Shown here one piece after another: positions 6,201 to 6,801 of a stretch of DNA of 6,801 nt; within the stretch, counting starts at the first letter, position 1; each line of letters opens with the position of its first letter. Source of the stretch: an uncultured Ruminococcus sp. (lineage in GTDB: Bacteria; Bacillota; Clostridia; Oscillospirales; Acutalibacteraceae); contig CADBSZ010000034.1 in NCBI GenBank assembly GCA_902797525.1, positions 1 through 6,801 on the forward strand, written 5' to 3'. Under the pieces are notes generated by a model. That model made no database searches. It had not been told where the DNA came from and was given only the letters and a program-made list of their open reading frames with translations. A program made the position numbers and the translations under genes.

Positions 6201-6538
6201 TCGGCAATGCGCACGCCAAGCGGCTGATACATCTTCCACCACTGACCGCCCTGGTCGGTATAGCCGGAGCTGTAGTCCTTCGGGGGCTGTACGGGTGAAG
6301 TTAGAACAGCGGTGTAGCCCGCGTTCTTGATGGCGTCCAGATTGTTTTGAATGGCCGAGTATGACCAGTTGAAGCAGTGCAGAATTGCGCTGCCCTGAAT
6401 GGTGCTTTGTGCCTCCTGGCTGCCGTAGCCCGCTGACGCGGAATCGACAGTGACCGCCTGCGTCGCAAAACTTCCGACCGCAAGGCACGAGAGCATCATA
6501 CACAGCACCAAAACAATACTTGTGATTTTCTTGCTCAA
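3254..6538 (-). CDS. Secreted multimodular alpha-amylase with CBM26 modules and internal dockerin (amylosome type)
   Basis: About 1094 residues from TTG at 6538, chosen because AGGAG (6551-6547) lies 8 nt upstream; the GTG at 6547 overlaps that SD. Residue numbers follow the TTG. Signal peptide 1 to about 28, cleavage near TQA/VT. The GH13 barrel runs from about 45 to 395 and is close to Bacillus AmyE (GH13_28-like). It shows DIVANH (141-146), GFRFDAAKH (225-233, nucleophile Asp229), YYYGEIL (acid/base Glu265) and WAESHD (Asp327). A domain C follows to about 475. Then come an FN3-like or chitobiase-C-like domain (480-560), CBM26 (568-660), Thr/Pro linker, dockerin (693-754), linker, second CBM26 (788-880), a CBM26-like module (900-986) and a C-terminal module (1002-1094). 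It should hydrolyse internal alpha-1,4 bonds of starch outside the cell, docked by cohesin to a scaffoldin. Monocistronic, with its own promoter and 3' hairpin. No sortase motif or S-layer domain is seen. Confidence 0.95.
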   Translation of the reverse strand: MSKKITSIVLVLCMMLSCLAVGSFATQAVTVDSASAGYGSQEAQSTIQGSAILHCFNWSYSAIQNNLDAIKNAGYTAVLTSPVQPPKDYSSGYTDQGGQWWKMYQPLGVRIADGNNWLGTKAQLKSLCDAAEAKGIKVIVDIVANHMADNGMKKNGLDNVSSSVDSQWRQSQYWHSDDMAADDDNNRYKVTHGHIQLPDLNTGNTTVMNAYKNLLIELINLGVDGFRFDAAKHIELPGENGGSDFWPTVINGSKSAGSNIYYYGEILNGAGTSMKNYAPYMSYTDNYAGDKALAAANNNNASGLADSAYYKWDSEADKTVLWAESHDTYMGESGSAGIRSTSGVSDNTIIKAWAIIASRKDASALFFARPHQTMGMASSDTTWKNNAVAEVNKFKNYFDGESEYLSSEGNVAYNERGTAGVVISKLDGSGSVSLTAHKMKEGVYIDQVSGNTFTVASGKISGSVGSTGVAVVYNATPPGPSVTVTPGSKNYKTDTLSVTLSLSNATSGSYSIDGSAYQSFTGTTTLTIGSGVAYGASTSLTVRATDGSQTSDAETYTYTKVDPAAQQTIYFDNSSYNWSNVYCYIYNDSGNVAAWPGTAMTKDSGNIYSLDVPEGFETAKVIFTESETATTNRYPANQEPGLDMAEASMIFGANHSWTEYTVKPTTPTQPTTAKPTTPTQPTTVQPTTAPLGKVLIGDTDQNGKVTIKDATVIQAHLAELTTLTGDAYRAADVNQDENVNVKDVTALQRYLAQMNEPNCYAGKYTDGTEPETQPTTPTQPTTPVDGQVLYFDNSAYNWSNVYCYIYTDDGDVATWPGTAMTKGANNVYYISVPSSYEYGKAIFTESETATTNRYPADQEPGLDIGGKSMIFGANHSWTEYGGSTPVTTPTTPTTPVDDGNYIYFQNTKNWGTVYAHMWNSNDTSQSTVWHGTKMDYRNGGAWRVEVPDGYDSVVFNDGGNDQTDDLTIPGFGMIYNDDTKQWSNYGGTDYTTPTVNPTDGDNTYTMYFTNNAGWAGTIYCSYWGGSSGNGFPGTAMTLVSGITYKFSVPKDAKYMNFSNGSSLGQTVDITIEGSAHYQTNGQSGNGHYNVQKVG
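3257..3535 (-). other. C-terminal carbohydrate-binding-like module of the amylase
   Basis: Residues 1002-1094. It begins TYTMYFTNNAGWAGTIYCSYW and contains FPGTAMT and YKFSVPKDAKYMNF. These match the CBM26 pattern (aromatic YF at the start, PGTAM, VP...F near the middle) but are far from the two close CBM26 copies. The closing part is Gly/Asn-rich and lacks the SMIFGANHSW block. Probable starch binding is inference. Confidence 0.6.
3581..3841 (-). other. Divergent CBM26-like module of the amylase
   Basis: Residues 900-986. IYFQNTKNWGTVYAHMW, WHGTKM, WRVEVPDGYDSVVFND and a final KQWSNYGG give the same outline as CBM26, with aromatic residues at the usual points. Sequence identity to the two upstream CBM26 copies is low. 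Confidence 0.65.
3899..4177 (-). repeat. CBM26 starch-binding module, copy 2
   Basis: Residues 788-880, with YFDNSAYNWSNVYCYIY, WPGTAMTK, FTESETATTNRYPA and SMIFGANHSWTEY. A hand alignment with copy 1 gives 68 of 93 identical residues and no gaps. It lies between the dockerin and the divergent modules, flanked by TTPTTP linkers. Confidence 0.88.
4277..4462 (-). other. Internal dockerin domain of the amylase
   Basis: Residues 693-754. Two EF-hand-like calcium loops are present: DTDQNGKVTIKD (698-709), canonical, and DVNQDENVNVKD (732-743), in which the sixth position is Glu instead of Gly. Each is followed by a helix (ATVIQAHLAEL; VTALQRYLAQM). The pair of loop-helix repeats is the type I dockerin signature; it binds a cohesin on a scaffoldin or on the cell surface. 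Dockerins are usually terminal; this one sits between two CBM26 modules. Confidence 0.9.
4559..4837 (-). repeat. CBM26 starch-binding module, copy 1
   Basis: Residues 568-660, with YFDNSSYNWSNVYCYIY, WPGTAMTK, FTESETATTNRYPA and SMIFGANHSWTEY. It follows the FN3-like domain. Its close likeness to the module at 3899-4177 indicates intragenic duplication around the dockerin. Confidence 0.88.
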
Positions 6539-6563
6539 ATTTCTCACTCCTAAATAAAATTAC

Positions 6564-6583
6564 GTGACAGATAAACTCTGCAC
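6564..6583 (-). promoter_or_regulatory. 5' leader hairpin of the amylase mRNA
   Basis: On the minus strand GTGCAGA-GTTTA-TCTGTCAC: a 7-bp stem with one bulged T and a 5-nt loop. It starts within a base or so of the predicted transcription start. A 5' stabilising hairpin is one explanation; no effect is shown by the sequence itself. Confidence 0.4.
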
Positions 6584-6590
6584 CCATTTT

Positions 6591-6619
6591 ATAATACCAA
6601 AATGTGATGTTTCTTTCAA
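6591..6619 (-). promoter_or_regulatory. Sigma-A promoter of the amylase gene
   Basis: On the minus strand TTGAAA (6619-6614), a 17-bp spacer, then TATTAT (6596-6591), preceded by TG-n (extended -10). Predicted start near 6584, leaving about 46 nt before the TTG start codon. Confidence 0.75.
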
Positions 6620-6680
6620 TTTGCTATCTGCACAATAAAGTATCAGAGTTTTTAGCAAAAATGCTCACCAAAAATTTGCT
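6618..6680. repeat. Three copies of an AATTTGCT-type motif between the divergent promoters
   Basis: AATTTGCT occurs at 6618-6625 and again at 6673-6680. The inverted form AGCAAAAAT lies between them at 6654-6662. TTTGCTA (6620-6626) and TAGCAAA (6653-6659) form a perfect 7-bp inverted repeat. One outer copy overlaps the amylase -35 and the other ends one base before the tRNA -35. This could be a regulator site, or chance in AT-rich DNA. Confidence 0.35.
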
Positions 6681-6681
6681 C

Positions 6682-6710
6682 TTGACATCTGATTTTTGAA
6701 GTGATATAAT
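6682..6710 (+). promoter_or_regulatory. Consensus sigma-A promoter of the tRNA-Gly gene
   Basis: TTGACA (6682-6687), a 17-bp spacer, TATAAT (6705-6710): a perfect consensus with ideal spacing. Predicted start near 6717, about nine bases before the mature tRNA 5' end. Confidence 0.95.
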
Positions 6711-6725
6711 TGTTCTGTTGCAAAT

Positions 6726-6799
6726 GCGGATGTAGTTTAGTGGTAGAACTTCAGCCTTCCAAGCTGATCGTGTGGGTTCGATTCCCATCATCCGCTCCA
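6726..6799 (+). tRNA. tRNA-Gly (anticodon UCC)
   Basis: Full cloverleaf. Acceptor GCGGATG pairs perfectly with CATCCGC (6789-6795). The D arm is GTTT-AGTGGTA-GAAC, and the anticodon arm is TCAGC-CTTCCAA-GCTGA with anticodon TCC, reading GGA. The T arm is GTGGG-TTCGATT-CCCAT, with one G-U pair. Discriminator T is followed by an encoded CCA (6797-6799). No terminator is seen, since the window ends two bases later; other tRNA genes could follow. Confidence 0.97.
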
Positions 6800-6801
6800 A
6801 A

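Noticed and set aside
6605..6618. Possible cre (CcpA) site TGAAAGAAACATCA on the minus strand within the amylase promoter spacer
   Set aside because: The outer bases fit the consensus, but the central CG is replaced by AA, so it falls short of a credible catabolite site.

Overview
The window looks like chromosomal DNA from a starch-degrading, Gram-positive gut anaerobe of the Ruminococcaceae/Oscillospirales type. The evidence is a secreted GH13 alpha-amylase that carries CBM26-type starch-binding modules and a dockerin, as in the amylosome enzymes of Ruminococcus bromii and relatives; a Firmicutes-style lipoprotein; strong AGGAG ribosome binding sites; and consensus sigma-A promoters. Genus and species cannot be fixed from the sequence. 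Coding DNA is fairly GC-rich, while intergenic DNA is AT-rich.

Layout, left to right. Bases 1-180 hold no gene but contain two copies of a 43-bp repeat, 137 bp apart. A minus-strand intrinsic terminator (184-220) closes a three-gene minus-strand operon read from right to left: alanine racemase (2854-1736), a sugar-transfer-associated ATP-grasp protein (1720-692) and a short lipoprotein with a C-terminal HxxxC...CxxC domain (692-225). Its promoter lies at 2888-2916, and a 19-bp imperfect palindrome abuts the -35 box. The racemase and the ATP-grasp protein suggest a cell-envelope role, perhaps D-amino-acid ligation, but this is inference.

The gap 2917-3253 is unusual. It contains three different tandem microsatellites (periods 9, 6 and 10 bp) between two GC-rich hairpins, the right-hand one being the probable end of the amylase transcript. 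Bases 3254-6538 (minus) encode the ~1094-residue amylase: signal peptide, GH13_28-like catalytic domain with all catalytic residues, FN3-like domain, CBM26, internal dockerin, second CBM26 and two more divergent carbohydrate-binding-like modules, joined by Thr/Pro linkers. It has its own promoter and probably starts at TTG.

The AT-rich region 6539-6725 is a divergent promoter region: amylase to the left, and to the right tRNA-Gly(UCC) behind a perfect TTGACA-17-TATAAT promoter. No plasmid, phage or CRISPR element is visible. The most notable item is the architecture of the dockerin amylase; the most enigmatic are the microsatellite cluster and the racemase/ATP-grasp/lipoprotein operon.
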